Positions 1 to 8,255 of a DNA stretch of 64,000 nt are shown one piece after another; position 1 is the first letter of the stretch; every line of letters begins with the position of its first letter. A program made the translations under genes and the position numbers. The notes beneath the pieces were generated by a model. The model saw only the letters and a list, made by a program, of their open reading frames with translations, was not told the DNA's origin and searched no databases. Location: assembly GCF_003970675.1 (NCBI RefSeq), contig NZ_CP034562.1, positions 310,001 through 374,000 on the forward strand, written 5' to 3'. Source of the DNA: Flammeovirga pectinis (GTDB lineage Bacteria > Bacteroidota > Bacteroidia > Cytophagales > Flammeovirgaceae).

Positions 1-363
1 CAACAATGGGAAGAAATGGTTGAAGACATTGGACGTTATTTAAAAGCACAAACAGGTATTGGTTCTATTTCTTACGGATGGTGTGGTCACTTGGTAAGGT
101 ATTCTTCTGAACCTACAAAAAAGGCAATTGATCAAATTCTTGATTTGGAAGAAAGAGCTATCGTTATTCCTGTTCTTGTGGCTAATGATGAACATTTCCA
201 AGGTGAAATTATCCAAAATGGTGTAGATATGGTAGAAGATCAGAAACGTGTTGTTTACAAGCAAGATGCAATTCTTCCTGATGCTAACATCAACAAGTGG
301 GTAGTGAAAATTGTTGCAGAAACAGTGGCAGAGGTTACTGGTAAAACGGTTGCTAAAAACTAA
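1..363 (+). CDS. CbiX/CbiK-like class II chelatase, 3' part only
   Basis: The reading frame is open from base 1, so the gene starts left of the window and only the last 120 codons are visible. The visible part has the look of a CbiX/ferrochelatase-superfamily C-terminal half: a predicted helix, then the hydrophobic strand AIVIPVLVANDEHFQGEI, which resembles the P-x-L-x(3)-G-x-H region carrying a metal-binding His in sirohydrochlorin chelatases. The next gene begins 9 bp downstream, followed by a TonB receptor and a HmuY-like protein, so it probably belongs to a haem/iron operon. In that setting a chelatase could insert or, run in reverse, remove iron from a tetrapyrrole; this is inference. 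The family call is moderate because the N-terminal half is missing. Confidence 0.55.
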   Translation, partial: QQWEEMVEDIGRYLKAQTGIGSISYGWCGHLVRYSSEPTKKAIDQILDLEERAIVIPVLVANDEHFQGEIIQNGVDMVEDQKRVVYKQDAILPDANINKWVVKIVAETVAEVTGKTVAKN

Positions 364-372
364 AAAATAATA

Positions 373-1806
373 ATGCGCCTTAAAATAGATTATAGAAAAT
401 CTGTACTCACAGGGATTGTTCTTTACGTATTTGCCTTTTTTGCCTACAACGGACCATTGGACAGAAAAGGGTTACACCAGAATATTTCTACAATAGAAAA
501 CGAGTTCTTTGCTCCTAAATTGGTAAGTGCTTTTAAACAAAAACATACAAAAGAAGCAGGCTTAATTTCTGAAGGTAAAAGTTATATTTTAGGCGAATAC
601 GGATTAATTCGACCTCAAAAGCAAAAGAGAACCAAAGAATCGGGTCTACTTTCTTTTGAGTCGGGTATGGGAGAATCGCTACATAATAAAGAGTGGGCAG
701 AGGCCATAGCAAAGCGCCTAAAAAAGAAATATGATGACGATGCCGAAATTGTTGTCAAAATGAAAGGAGATCTTTGCTATGCTGAAATCTATGAGGGTAA
801 TAAACTTCGTTATCTGTATTTCGAAAATTTGCTTCATAATACAGTTCAAGGTTTTTCTGGACCAATTTACATGGGTGTAGAAACTACTTTAAGTGGGCGC
901 ATTGAAGAGGTATCTTATATTACCTCTAAAGAAACAGAAAGTTACCTGAGAAAGGTATTAAGAAGTGGTTATCTGGAGCAGTATCAAAATTTAAACATGA
1001 ATTCCACAGTTCATGTTATTGATGCTGTTTCTGGAGCAACTATTACTACAAGGGCAATGGCAGAAGGCGTGACAGAAGCATTTACCGCCACTGCTCCTCA
1101 GGTACTTTCAACGTATTATACTTTTGATGTGGATGTATTCCACGTCGATGCAGAATTAACGTATTGGTGGATTTTACATGCAATTGTTATAGCAGGAATA
1201 TTTCTGTATGCAGTGCTTCCACAGGTAAAAAAGACGAAGAAGAATAGGCTTTTTGTATCCCTTTTTACAATGGCATATATAGGGTTTGGCATGAATAGCT
1301 CGTTTACGTATATCACTTTCTTAATGCCATTTATGGGTACAGAAGTCTCTCTTTTTCTATCAATTTATGCCTTATTTACATTACTAGCAGCTATTTGGGG
1401 AAAGAATGCTTATTGTTCTTATGTGTGTCCGTTTGGGGCTGCACAAATGATTACACTTAGATACTCTCCTTTCAAATCTAAAAAACTATTTATCTCTAAT
1501 AAACAAGCCGAATATTTACGTTATGGGTTAACCTTACTATTAGTTGGAGGCTTTATTTATGGCTATAAAGAACTAGGAAATTACGAGTTGTTTCCAGATC
1601 TATTCAGTACAGAAATCTCTTCTTATTGGCTGTATGTAGCTATTGCCTTTATAGTTGTATCGGCAAAATATCCAATGCTTTGGTGTAGAGTGGCCTGTCC
1701 TACAGGTTGTGTATTAGATGGTTTAAAAGACCTTTCTACAGTAAAAAAAGCAAAGGGAAAAAAGATTGTTATACCAAGAAAGAAAATCCATAAAGTGGCT
1801 ATTTAG
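373..1806 (+). CDS. FMN-binding, NosR-like 4Fe-4S membrane redox protein
   Basis: The 477-aa protein starts with a membrane segment (residues 11-26). A periplasmic FMN-binding domain follows at about 150-235. It contains the SGAT motif (residues 220-223), whose Thr carries covalent FMN in RnfG/NqrC/NosR relatives. After this come about four membrane helices and two cysteine clusters at the cytoplasmic face: C348-x3-C352-P and C438-x3-C442-P-x2-C446. This order (FMN domain, helices, Cys clusters) is that of NosR/NirI-type electron carriers, although NosR itself is longer. It lies between a chelatase-like gene and a TonB receptor/HmuY pair, with gaps of 9 and 10 bp. I infer that it supplies electrons to haem or iron processing at the membrane. 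No nitrous-oxide genes are visible, so it should not be named NosR. Confidence 0.8.
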   Translation: MRLKIDYRKSVLTGIVLYVFAFFAYNGPLDRKGLHQNISTIENEFFAPKLVSAFKQKHTKEAGLISEGKSYILGEYGLIRPQKQKRTKESGLLSFESGMGESLHNKEWAEAIAKRLKKKYDDDAEIVVKMKGDLCYAEIYEGNKLRYLYFENLLHNTVQGFSGPIYMGVETTLSGRIEEVSYITSKETESYLRKVLRSGYLEQYQNLNMNSTVHVIDAVSGATITTRAMAEGVTEAFTATAPQVLSTYYTFDVDVFHVDAELTYWWILHAIVIAGIFLYAVLPQVKKTKKNRLFVSLFTMAYIGFGMNSSFTYITFLMPFMGTEVSLFLSIYALFTLLAAIWGKNAYCSYVCPFGAAQMITLRYSPFKSKKLFISNKQAEYLRYGLTLLLVGGFIYGYKELGNYELFPDLFSTEISSYWLYVAIAFIVVSAKYPMLWCRVACPTGCVLDGLKDLSTVKKAKGKKIVIPRKKIHKVAI

Positions 1807-1816
1807 TCGAAAGGAT

Positions 1817-4015
1817 ATGGAAGCAAAAAAACTTATTAGTGTACTCTTACTTTTGTGTTCAACAATGGTAATGGCACAAACACAAAAAATGTCTATTGAT
1901 GTAATTGATGCAACAGAACGTTTGCCGCTAATTGGTGCACATGTTTGTTTAGAATCAACTACAGGCAAGAAGATGTATTTTACAACAAATGCAGAAGGAC
2001 ATGTAGATGTTCCTTATCAACAAAATACACTTTGTTCGGTATCTTTTACGGGTTTTAAAATCAATAAATTTATCATCAAAGAAAAAAAAGCGGAGAAGAT
2101 AACTTTAAAGCCAGATTTATTGTTGTTAGATCAGGTGGTGAAAACGGGTAGTATTACTCCGCAAAAAGTAGACGAATCAATTTATAAAATTAATGTAATT
2201 GATGGGGTTACTTTAGAAAAACAAGGTGTGCAAACAGTACAAGATGCACTCCGTTTTCAACCTAATATTAACTTAACACAAGATGGTGTGCTCGGAACTA
2301 AGATTGTAATGCAAGGTTTAGAGGGGCAGCACGTAAAAATATTAATTGATGGTATGCCCGTAGTGGGTAGACAAGACGGAAATATTGATTTGTCGCAATT
2401 AGATGCTAGTGCAATTGACCATATAGAAGTGATAGAAGGACCAATGTCTGTTGTGTATGGATCGAATGCTTTGGCAGGGACTATTAATATTATAACGAAA
2501 GAAAATAAATACCATAAAATTACAGCACAGGCAAAAGTATATGCCGAGTCTGTTGGTGTATTAAGTGCTGATGCAAATGTATCAGGAGCCAAGAAAAACC
2601 ACAAGTGGGGCATTAGTGCAGGAGCTAGATTGTTTAATGGTTTTGACTTAGATAATACTTCTAGAGCAATGAATTGGAATCCGAAAGACCAATACAATGC
2701 CGATATATATTATGGGTACAAATGGAAAGGTTGGGATACTAAGTTTGGTGTAAGATGGGGCAGAGAAGAACTTACTTATTTAGGAAATTACCTCTCTCCA
2801 AACAGAGCTTTTGATGATAAATTTACAACGGATAGAATAACATATTACGGTCAGTTTAATAAGCAATTTGCAAATGGAGACGCTTTCCAAGGTATGTTAT
2901 CATACAATACTTATAACAGAGAAGGACAACAGTATTTTGTAAAAGAAGATGAAGGAACATCTACGGCCAAAGGAGAGGCAACAACAGATGCTTTTCAAAC
3001 TTTGAATGCTCGTTTATCTTATGCTAAAACCATAAATGATTGGTGGAAATTAACGGCAGGGTATGAGTTGACAGAAGAACAAGGACAAGGAGCAAAAATA
3101 AAAGATAATGCAGGAATGATAGAAAATGCTGTATGGACAGATATGAATATTTCAATTTCAGAGCGTTGGGCATTTCAACCGGGCGTACGTTTTCTTCATC
3201 ACAATGCTTTTGATGCTCCACTTATTTATTCTGCACATTTAAAATACGATGACACCAACTCTTGGGCAGGTAGATTATCTTTTGCAAAAGGTTTTAGAGC
3301 ACCGTCTTTAAAAGAACTATACATGGATTTTGTAGATACAAACCATCAAATTTATGGTAACGAAAACCTTACTCCAGAAACCTCATACAGCTTAACAGGA
3401 AGTGTATCTAAAAACTTAGAACTGTCAGAAAGTACTGTTTTTAGGGTAGAAGCATCTGGTTTTTATAATCATTTATTTGATGTAATAGAATTGGCCCAAG
3501 GGCAAGATGGTGTTTCTTATGTATACACAAATGTGACACAGAAAAAAACACATGGAGGTACTTTTAAAGTAGGATACAACAACAATAATAAATTAAAAAT
3601 TGATGCAGGAGTAACGTTAACAGGGATAGGTTACGATCTACAGAATACAGCAGATTTTAATTTTAGATATTCTACAGACTTCGTTTCATCGGTAGCTTAT
3701 TTTTGGCCAACAATTGATTTGTCCACTAGGTTAGATTATAAATATACAGGGGCTAGGGTACAGTTAATGACTTCTGGAGAAGAGGGCGAAATAACAGAAG
3801 GGACTGTAGATGCTTACAATATGCTCAACTTCTCTACCACAAAAACTTTTAAAAATAAACGCTACTCGGTAACGGGTGGAATCAAAAATATCTTTGATGT
3901 AACCAATGTAACAAACACTACGCAAGGTGGGGCACACTCTGGAGCATCGAGTATGATGATTGCTTGGGGACGAACTTATTTCCTCTCTTTAAAAATTAAT
4001 CTCAGTAAAATTTAA
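1817..4015 (+). CDS. TonB-dependent outer-membrane receptor (haem/iron type)
   Basis: The protein has 732 aa. I chose the ATG at 1817 because it gives a clean signal peptide ending near VMAQ; the upstream in-frame ATG at 1766 would overlap the previous gene and bury the signal. After the signal come a short carboxypeptidase-regulatory-like beta domain (about 25-100), a plug domain (about 115-225, with ILIDGMPVVG and IEVIEGPMSVVYGSNALAG) and a 22-strand-type barrel ending in an aromatic-rich last strand (GRTYFLSLKI). Such receptors import iron complexes or haem using TonB energy. The HmuY-like gene 34 bp downstream points to haem or a related porphyrin, in the manner of HmuR; the substrate itself is inferred from context. 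Confidence 0.9.
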   Translation: MEAKKLISVLLLLCSTMVMAQTQKMSIDVIDATERLPLIGAHVCLESTTGKKMYFTTNAEGHVDVPYQQNTLCSVSFTGFKINKFIIKEKKAEKITLKPDLLLLDQVVKTGSITPQKVDESIYKINVIDGVTLEKQGVQTVQDALRFQPNINLTQDGVLGTKIVMQGLEGQHVKILIDGMPVVGRQDGNIDLSQLDASAIDHIEVIEGPMSVVYGSNALAGTINIITKENKYHKITAQAKVYAESVGVLSADANVSGAKKNHKWGISAGARLFNGFDLDNTSRAMNWNPKDQYNADIYYGYKWKGWDTKFGVRWGREELTYLGNYLSPNRAFDDKFTTDRITYYGQFNKQFANGDAFQGMLSYNTYNREGQQYFVKEDEGTSTAKGEATTDAFQTLNARLSYAKTINDWWKLTAGYELTEEQGQGAKIKDNAGMIENAVWTDMNISISERWAFQPGVRFLHHNAFDAPLIYSAHLKYDDTNSWAGRLSFAKGFRAPSLKELYMDFVDTNHQIYGNENLTPETSYSLTGSVSKNLELSESTVFRVEASGFYNHLFDVIELAQGQDGVSYVYTNVTQKKTHGGTFKVGYNNNNKLKIDAGVTLTGIGYDLQNTADFNFRYSTDFVSSVAYFWPTIDLSTRLDYKYTGARVQLMTSGEEGEITEGTVDAYNMLNFSTTKTFKNKRYSVTGGIKNIFDVTNVTNTTQGGAHSGASSMMIAWGRTYFLSLKINLSKI

Positions 4016-4049
4016 TAAACAGACAAACTTCAATTAATCGTATAAAACA

Positions 4050-4787
4050 ATGAAAAAATTAGTTACACTTTTTATCGCGTCTTTATTTATCACAGCTTGT
4101 ACAGATGATAATAATGAACCTTCAGTTCCAGAAGATACTTCATCTCATGAAATTCAAGTTGCTTTATATAGCACTCCAGATGTTGAAGTAGAAATGATTG
4201 GTCATGATGGTCAACCAGCAAAAACAAAATTATCGTATAACCGTCAAGTTTTTGTAGACTTAGATGCGGCTACTGAAACTACAAATGCAGATACTTTAGG
4301 TTACCATTGGAACGATGCTAAATATACGCATTTCGATTTGTGGGAAACTGGTAAAGACGTTGCAGAAGGTAGCCAAGGATGGGACCTTGCTTTAGCCTAT
4401 TATAATGGTAAAACTTTAGATCCAAGTTCTGGAACAGAAGTACCTTACATGATGACAGGAGGATTAATAAATAAAGGAGAAGTAAAGGCAATTCGCTTAA
4501 ACAAAGAAGAAATTGAAGCAGAAGGTCAAACTTTTGTAGCGTACAATAACATTACTTACGCAGACGCCAACAAATTATCGTTAAATGAAGATGTGGATGC
4601 CATTGGTTCAGATTGGAAAGCATTAGATTTTGCCACTTTCACTTATCAAATAGTAGCAGATCAATATTATATTATCGAATCATCAGATCAGAAGTTATAC
4701 AAACTTGCATTTACAGGTTTTTATAGTGATGAGGATGGAACGAAGGGTTTTCCAAAGTTTAAATTCCAAAGGTTAATCGCAGAGTAA
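4050..4787 (+). CDS. HmuY-like haem-binding lipoprotein
   Basis: The 245-aa protein has a lipoprotein signal with a lipobox Cys at residue 17 (LFITAC), so it should be anchored in the outer membrane and probably surface exposed. The core has features typical of the HmuY family: an early 'H-F-D-L-W-E-T-G' strand and the 'W-D-L-A-L-A-Y-Y-N' strand, plus a late beta-rich region ending in FPKFKFQRL. In Porphyromonas and Bacteroides, HmuY binds haem outside the cell and passes it to the HmuR receptor. The gene follows a TonB receptor by 34 bp and is closed by a good terminator, so it is the last gene of the operon. Haem-ligating residues cannot be assigned from sequence alone. Confidence 0.8.
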   Translation: MKKLVTLFIASLFITACTDDNNEPSVPEDTSSHEIQVALYSTPDVEVEMIGHDGQPAKTKLSYNRQVFVDLDAATETTNADTLGYHWNDAKYTHFDLWETGKDVAEGSQGWDLALAYYNGKTLDPSSGTEVPYMMTGGLINKGEVKAIRLNKEEIEAEGQTFVAYNNITYADANKLSLNEDVDAIGSDWKALDFATFTYQIVADQYYIIESSDQKLYKLAFTGFYSDEDGTKGFPKFKFQRLIAE

Positions 4788-4830
4788 AGCATAACACAAC
4801 ACAATTAAAAAGTCAAAGTCGTTTACTAGT

Positions 4831-4867
4831 GTAGAGATCTTTTATTGAGAGGTCTCTACATTTTTTT
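4831..4867 (+). terminator. Rho-independent terminator of the haem operon
   Basis: A 10-bp stem (GTAGAGATCT with AGGTCTCTAC, one G-T wobble) has a loop of about 9 nt. It is followed by A and a run of seven T. It lies 44 bp after the HmuY-like gene. Confidence 0.85.
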
Positions 4868-4891
4868 GTCTACTGTTGTAATCCGATACTT

Positions 4892-4912
4892 TTTAATCTA
4901 GCTTAGATTAAA
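4892..4912. promoter_or_regulatory. Perfect 9-bp inverted repeat, candidate metal-responsive operator
   Basis: TTTAATCTA, spacer GCT, TAGATTAAA: a perfect 9-bp inverted repeat about 54 bp before the ChaN-like start and just after the terminator of the haem operon. Its size and symmetry suit a dimeric repressor. The overall shape recalls DtxR/IdeR-type sites more than Fur boxes, but that comparison is only by eye. Confidence 0.45.
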
Positions 4913-4965
4913 CATTTTTTATCTCAATTAATTATATGATTGATATCCATCGAAATAAATTAAAC

Positions 4966-5853
4966 ATGAAACACTTCTTATTTATAGCCACATTTATTTT
5001 AACCTCTTTTATTGTGAATGCACAATCAAGATTAAAAGCCTATCAAATTTTTGATAAAGACGGTAAGGAAGTCACTTTCGAAGAAATGTCTAAGGCATTA
5101 TCTACTTACGATGTAGTTTTCTTTGGTGAGTTACATAATAATCCTATTGCACACTGGTTACAATTTGAACTGTCGCAGTCGTTAGCAAAAGCAAAAGACA
5201 ATAATATTGTCTTTGGAGCAGAAATGTTCGAGAAAGACAATCAGATGGTTTTAGATGAATATTTGCAAGGGTTTATAAAAGAGAAAACCATGATGAAAGA
5301 TGGGAAAGCATGGGACAATCACTCTACAGATTATGCTCCTTTGGTTAACTTTGCAAAAGAAAATAACATTCCATTTATTGCCACAAATGTACCAAGACGT
5401 TACGCGAGTATGGTATCTAAAAAAGGATTACCAGCTTTAGAAGAACTTAGCAAAATGGCCAAGAAAAAATACATTGCCCCCCTACCAATAGAAGTACCTT
5501 ACGAGTTGCCTTCTTACAAAGAAATGGAAGCAATGATGTCTGGTCATGGAATGTCTGGTCAGGCAAAAAACTTTGTAGCGGCACAAGCCATTAAAGATGC
5601 TACAATGGGTTATTCTATTGTGAAAGGTTTAAAGAAAGATAATAAAGGAAAATTGTTCTTACATTTTAATGGCAATTTCCACTCTAAAAATCACGAAGGA
5701 ACAGTTTGGTATGTAACTAAGTACAACAAGAAATTAACCTCTGGTGTAATTTCTTTTGTAGAACAAGCTGATGTTTCTAAAGTAGCAGACGAGAACAAAG
5801 GCAATAATGAGTTTACAGTAGTATGTACTTCTAACATGACGAAGACGTTTTAG
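4966..5853 (+). CDS. ChaN-like haem-binding exported protein (PF04187)
   Basis: The protein has 295 aa. I start at the ATG at 4966, which gives a type I signal peptide (MKHFLFIATFILTSFIVNAQ); the in-frame ATG at 4936 would put ten polar residues in front of it. The domain opens with VVFFGELHNNPIAHWLQFE, the hallmark of the ChaN/Cofac_haem_bdg family. Its members, best known from Campylobacter ChaN, bind stacked haem and are iron regulated. Further family features are the GAEMFEKDNQ strand and a C-terminal HFNGNFHSKNHEG segment. There is no lipobox Cys, unlike Campylobacter ChaN, so the protein is probably soluble in the periplasm. A 9-bp inverted repeat lies in its promoter region. Its position beside the HmuY operon supports a role in haem handling. 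Confidence 0.82.
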   Translation: MKHFLFIATFILTSFIVNAQSRLKAYQIFDKDGKEVTFEEMSKALSTYDVVFFGELHNNPIAHWLQFELSQSLAKAKDNNIVFGAEMFEKDNQMVLDEYLQGFIKEKTMMKDGKAWDNHSTDYAPLVNFAKENNIPFIATNVPRRYASMVSKKGLPALEELSKMAKKKYIAPLPIEVPYELPSYKEMEAMMSGHGMSGQAKNFVAAQAIKDATMGYSIVKGLKKDNKGKLFLHFNGNFHSKNHEGTVWYVTKYNKKLTSGVISFVEQADVSKVADENKGNNEFTVVCTSNMTKTF

Positions 5854-5876
5854 AAAGTCTACATTATGCATATATT

Positions 5877-5933
5877 GAAAAGCCTTCTTATCACATAAAT
5901 CAAATGGTTTATATGGTGAGAAGGCTTTTTTAT
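5877..5933. terminator. Bidirectional terminator between convergent genes
   Basis: A long hairpin (AGCCTTCT pairs with AGAAGGCT, extended inward by a further imperfect arm of about 11 bp) is flanked by A on the left and TTTTTT on the right. It sits between the + strand ChaN-like gene and the - strand MscS gene, so it can serve both. Confidence 0.85.
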
Positions 5934-5936
5934 AAG

Positions 5937-7769
5937 CTAATCTACAGTAGATGCTTTACTTTTAGAAGAATTCTGTAATTGTAATGTCTGTGTTGGAAAT
6001 GCAAAATCAATAGAAGCCTCTTTTAAACTTTTAATGATTTTGAAATTTATTTTCTCAGAAAATTCCATAAAATCCCACCACTCGGCAGGAAAATACCAGA
6101 ATACGACATAGATATTAAAAGAATCATTATTTATCTGATTAAAAAATACCTTTGGAGGAAACTCCATATTATTAATTGCATGATTTGGATGGTCTGGTGT
6201 ATTACTGTTCATAGGCACAGCAAGAACATCTTTTATAATTTGTACGCTTTTTTCTACTATTTCAATAGAAGATTCATGTTTGATTTTAATATTAAAATCT
6301 CTTTTTAGATAAGGTCTTTTTTGAATATTTTCAATTTCTACTGTGGCCATTTTTTCATTAGGAACTGTTACTAGCGGTCCAGATAATAGACGGATTCTGG
6401 TAGAACGAATACCAATTGATTCTATAGTGCCATTATAATTTAATACTTGAACTCTGTCGTTTACTCGATAGGGTTTGTCGGCAAAAATTGTAAAACTAGC
6501 AATAATATTCTCTAGTGTTGGGCGGATAGCTAGTGCGATGGCAATACCACCTATACCAACACCCGTAACTAATGGTAAAACGGCTAAACCTATTTGAGAT
6601 AAACCAAAAACAATAACAAAAAACGTTAGTATTGTCGATAGAACCATAAAGATAGCACGAGTATATGTAGCTTCTAAACCAATTTTCTTTGCATTAGAAG
6701 TATTAATAATAGATTCTGCTATTGCAGATGTAAAATGAAAAGTTAGGAAAGAAAATAATAACCAAAAGAGTGCTTCTAAGCCTATTTTAAAACCAACTAA
6801 AACATTACCGACAAGGTTTACCTGATCGTTTAGTAAACGGTTAAGAAAATAGATAATTATAATGCAACAAGTGATGAATAAGACTTTACTCCATTGTTTT
6901 ATAACAGCAGAACGATCGCTCATTAATTCTATTAATATATAATGAAGTACTTTAGCTACACCAATAGATATTGCAATAAAAAATAATAAAGCACTCCATT
7001 GCCATATTGTTTGATTTAATAGCATTGTTGTAGACCAATCTGGTAATAAAGAAATCCATTTAGGAGGAATAAGTAAACCAGGAGTACTTATATAAAAAGG
7101 ATAGAAATTTTTAGAGATATAGTTTTCACTTTTATAGGGAAGGTGCTTAATTTCTTCATAAAAACCGGGTATTCTCTCTACAGTTTCTTTAGAAAATAAA
7201 TATTGACCTTGGCTATCCTCAGTAGCTTGTTTAACTAAAATAATTTCTGTTTTAGGTATTCTCCAATGCGATAATTGAGGATGTTTTTTATTTTCTAAAT
7301 CATATTCAACATCTCTTTTGTTTGGTATCTTTTCTAAGTCAGGAATTGGAATACGATCAAGTATTTCTTTTAACATTATTGCTCTACTAAAAGACATATC
7401 TTTTTGTATGGAAGGAGGAAATGAGCTTAAATCGAGACAATCTGTAGCCCTATCAAAAATTAATTCTGCCTGATACATTTCTTCTTTAATACTATCAGAA
7501 ATAAAGTAGCCTGGTAATTCAATGTTTTTTAGGTAGGTGGCCTTTAGTATTTGATGAGAGTATTTCATGTTATTTATAAAACTCACAATTGTAGCTCTAG
7601 GGCTTGATGTATTTGGAGGGTTTAATGGATGGATAATTGCCTCTTCAATAAATTGTTTTTCACTGACACTAGAATAATCATTAAAAGATAAAGAATCTAG
7701 CTCATTAGCATTACTAGTAAATACTATGTACAAGTAAAAATGTAGAAATAAAATAAATTTAAGATTCAT
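5937..7769 (-). CDS. MscS-family mechanosensitive channel with long periplasmic N-terminus
   Basis: The 610-aa protein has a signal peptide (residues 1-21). A periplasmic region of about 230 aa follows, with no known domain that I recognise. Four or five membrane helices (about 255-410) come next, then the MscS pore helix and beta domain. The pore helix ends in a glycine-rich stretch (GVGIGGIAIALAIRP). After it comes the classic signature with DRVQV and the segment LSGPLVTVPNEKMATVEIEN. The C-terminal alpha-beta domain is present. E. coli MscS has 286 aa, so this is one of the enlarged MscS types. These channels open on membrane tension to release solutes. A terminator-like hairpin sits only 33 bp upstream of the start, so it either has its own close promoter or depends on read-through. 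Confidence 0.88.
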   Translation of the reverse strand: MNLKFILFLHFYLYIVFTSNANELDSLSFNDYSSVSEKQFIEEAIIHPLNPPNTSSPRATIVSFINNMKYSHQILKATYLKNIELPGYFISDSIKEEMYQAELIFDRATDCLDLSSFPPSIQKDMSFSRAIMLKEILDRIPIPDLEKIPNKRDVEYDLENKKHPQLSHWRIPKTEIILVKQATEDSQGQYLFSKETVERIPGFYEEIKHLPYKSENYISKNFYPFYISTPGLLIPPKWISLLPDWSTTMLLNQTIWQWSALLFFIAISIGVAKVLHYILIELMSDRSAVIKQWSKVLFITCCIIIIYFLNRLLNDQVNLVGNVLVGFKIGLEALFWLLFSFLTFHFTSAIAESIINTSNAKKIGLEATYTRAIFMVLSTILTFFVIVFGLSQIGLAVLPLVTGVGIGGIAIALAIRPTLENIIASFTIFADKPYRVNDRVQVLNYNGTIESIGIRSTRIRLLSGPLVTVPNEKMATVEIENIQKRPYLKRDFNIKIKHESSIEIVEKSVQIIKDVLAVPMNSNTPDHPNHAINNMEFPPKVFFNQINNDSFNIYVVFWYFPAEWWDFMEFSEKINFKIIKSLKEASIDFAFPTQTLQLQNSSKSKASTVD

Positions 7770-7801
7770 AGATTTTTTATTAAAGCAATAAGGTATTAAT
7801 T

Positions 7802-7839
7802 AAAAATAACCACCCCTAAAAATGAATTTAGGAGTAGTT
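7802..7839 (-). terminator. Terminator-like hairpin upstream of the MscS gene
   Basis: Read on the - strand, AACTACTCCTAAA pairs with TTTAGGGGTGGTT (13 bp with two G-T wobbles), with a 5-nt loop. It is followed by ATTTTTAATT. It lies between a promoter at 8051-8103 and the MscS start at 7769, so it could end a short transcript or act as an attenuator. Confidence 0.65.
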
Positions 7840-7880
7840 ATAGATTGGTTTTAGCATTAACTAAATTGTTTTAATAATTT

Positions 7881-7940
7881 TCACTTACTAATGGCTTTAC
7901 TCGCTATTAACAAGTAAAACAATAGTTTGCTTGATCTCAT
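7881..7940 (-). CDS. Possible 19-aa micro-protein
   Basis: This is the longest ATG-initiated frame inside the predicted short transcript 8045-7800. The peptide (MRSSKLLFYLLIASKAISK) has a hydrophobic centre flanked by basic residues, as membrane micro-proteins do. No ribosome-binding site is evident, which is normal for this phylum. A chance ORF of this length is quite possible. Confidence 0.2.
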   Translation of the reverse strand: MRSSKLLFYLLIASKAISK

Positions 7941-8050
7941 CAAATAATTATAACATGTTTATTGGTTTTTCTATTTCAGAAAACGAATATTTATATACTT
8001 AAATTAAATGTTTTATATATGTAGGTAACTTCCCCTTGTTATTATACTTA

Positions 8051-8103
8051 CAAATGTAGTTTACATAAGTAAGTGATGTAAGTTAAATACCGTATAATAC
8101 TGT
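8051..8103 (-). promoter_or_regulatory. Shared operator-promoter, copy 1
   Basis: On the - strand the order is ACAGTATTATACGGT (8103-8089), then A and TTTAAC (8087-8082), then TACATTTG (8058-8051). The distance from the first T of TTTAAC to the first T of the -7 element is exactly 29 nt. Copies 2 (11992-12044) and 3 (16121-16173) have the same order and spacing. One palindrome half here is ACAGT instead of ACCGT. There is no evident -33 element, which suggests activator dependence. Confidence 0.75.
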
Positions 8104-8185
8104 AAAACGAAAATTGTAAAAAGGTAAAAGCTATAAGTCTTTACTTTAGTATCATATAATCTACATAATATTGTGCGGTACCTTT

Positions 8186-8254
8186 CTAAGTTGATATGTA
8201 TAAGGCTATAAAGGTTAATGCTATAAGTGCTAGACTTAATTTTTTCTTTTTCAT
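8186..8254 (-). CDS. Possible 22-aa basic-hydrophobic micro-protein
   Basis: The ATG lies 1 bp after the MarC stop codon on the same strand. The peptide has four Lys after Met and then a single hydrophobic helix (LSLALIALTFIALYI), ending in ST. Such a K-rich start plus one membrane helix looks designed rather than random, and the tight placement after marC would allow translational coupling. It could equally be the remnant of a signal peptide of a lost gene. It is too short for a firm call. Confidence 0.35.
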   Translation of the reverse strand: MKKKKLSLALIALTFIALYIST

Positions 8255-8255
8255 C

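Larger units (their letters stand above)
7800..8045 (-). ncRNA. Predicted ~245-nt transcript: small RNA or micro-protein mRNA
   Basis: A well-formed promoter reading leftward (operator plus TACATTTG, positions 8103 to 8051) predicts a start near 8045. A terminator-like hairpin ends the unit at about 7802. No ORF longer than 19 codons starting with ATG lies between them on this strand. The unit could be a regulatory RNA, a peptide mRNA, or a long leader of the MscS gene with an attenuator. The end points are predicted from sequence only. Confidence 0.45.

Noticed and set aside
373-1806. Naming the FMN/4Fe-4S protein NosR
   Set aside because: No nos genes are near and the protein is shorter than NosR; the neighbours are haem genes.
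1766-1816. An earlier in-frame ATG for the TonB receptor
   Set aside because: It would put a charged 17-residue piece before a clean signal peptide and overlap the previous gene by 41 bp.
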